Position numbers and translations under genes: made by a program
Shown here: positions 40,954-41,079 of the stretch, piece by piece
How the letters are laid out: each line of letters starts with the position of its first letter
Numbering within the stretch: position 1 is the stretch's first letter
The notes under the pieces: model-generated
Told to the model about the DNA's origin: nothing
Seen by the model: only the letters and a program-made list of their open reading frames with translations
Databases searched by the model: none
Assembly (NCBI GenBank): GCA_902802935.1
Contig: CADCNZ010000111.1
Coordinates: 1-41,079, forward strand
Source of the DNA: an uncultured bacterium
GTDB lineage: Bacteria; Cyanobacteriota; Vampirovibrionia; Gastranaerophilales; Gastranaerophilaceae
DNA: 41,079 nt
Direction: 5' to 3'

Positions 40954-40987
40954 TCAATTTAACTCAATGTATATTGAGTTAAATTGA
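40954..40987 (+). terminator. Terminator after pepA
   Basis: A perfect 15-bp inverted repeat (TCAATTTAACTCAAT and its complement) with a GTAT loop is followed, after AGAATTTG, by TTTTTT. The stem is AT-rich but long. Confidence 0.72.
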
Positions 40988-41006
40988 AGAATTTGTTTTT
41001 TGTTAA

Positions 41007-41059
41007 CTTCATTTTCTTCTTCTCTTTATTTGCGAGGCAAAGAGAAGAAGAAAACGAAG
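41007..41059. repeat. Long purine/pyrimidine inverted repeat at the window end
   Basis: Arms of 21 bases, 41007-41027 (pyrimidine-rich) and 41039-41059 (purine-rich), match at 20 positions. The purine run resumes at 41060-41079, so the feature probably extends past the window. Confidence 0.65.
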
Positions 41060-41079
41060 CAAAAGAAGAAGAGAAAGCA

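Noticed and set aside
1-41079. CRISPR arrays, insertion sequences, prophage genes
   Set aside because: No regularly spaced repeats, transposase, integrase or phage structural gene was seen on either strand.

Overview
The window is low in G+C and comes from a Gram-negative bacterium. It encodes an Omp85/BamA protein, a Skp-like chaperone, a TolC-family channel, a chaperone-usher-like fimbrial cluster and many proteins with signal peptides. Three features point to the non-photosynthetic sister lineage of Cyanobacteria (Vampirovibrionia/Melainabacteria, perhaps the gut order Gastranaerophilales). These are a three-POTRA Omp85 with a long proline-rich N-terminal extension, exact matches to the cyanobacterial RpaB (HLR1) operator in surface-gene promoters, and many proteins I recognise only as lineage-type hypotheticals. 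That assignment is inference: there is no rRNA or other phylogenetic marker here.

Layout. 1-2526: an exported guanine/cytidine-deaminase-like enzyme and two unrecognised genes. 2528-7275 (minus): a tripartite export operon in the order tolC-like, macA-like, macB ATPase, macB permease. 7435-14003 (minus): a fimbrial operon with an adhesin/subunit-like protein, a PapD-like chaperone, two pilin-like subunits and a very atypical usher. Each gap from chaperone to usher carries a REP-like palindrome. 14004-14348 is a divergent control region with two HLR1-type boxes. 14349-17820 (plus): a third pilin paralogue, bamA and skp. 17914-23632 (plus): small membrane protein, VirB10/TrbI-like protein, vWA protein, a duplicated polytopic protein with an FHA-like N-terminus, and two TonB/TolA-like proteins; this could be an undescribed envelope-spanning assembly. 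23790-26221: a large Gly/Asn-rich protein and a ribbon-helix-helix regulator. 26497-30416: a TPR protein, dus and udp.

30413-30621 is the most striking regulatory stretch. A consensus sigma70 promoter has its -10 inside a 42-bp perfect palindrome. It is followed by an 18-codon leader peptide with tandem Trp codons and by an intrinsic terminator, all ahead of an unrecognised membrane protein rather than a trp operon. 31824-34984 (minus): lysA, cdaA (c-di-AMP synthase) and a YitT-family gene, tightly packed. 35118-36260: a small hypothetical gene and an EF-hand protein. 36263-39296 (minus): ilvE, a dicarboxylate/amino-acid symporter and a secreted hypothetical. 39410-40946 (plus): tRNA-Val(UAC) and pepA.

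The main theme is the cell envelope. The fimbrial cluster needs outer-membrane insertion machinery, and bamA/skp lie divergent from it under what looks like a common regulator. No transposase, phage gene or CRISPR array was seen; the only repeats of mobile type are the REP-like palindromes.
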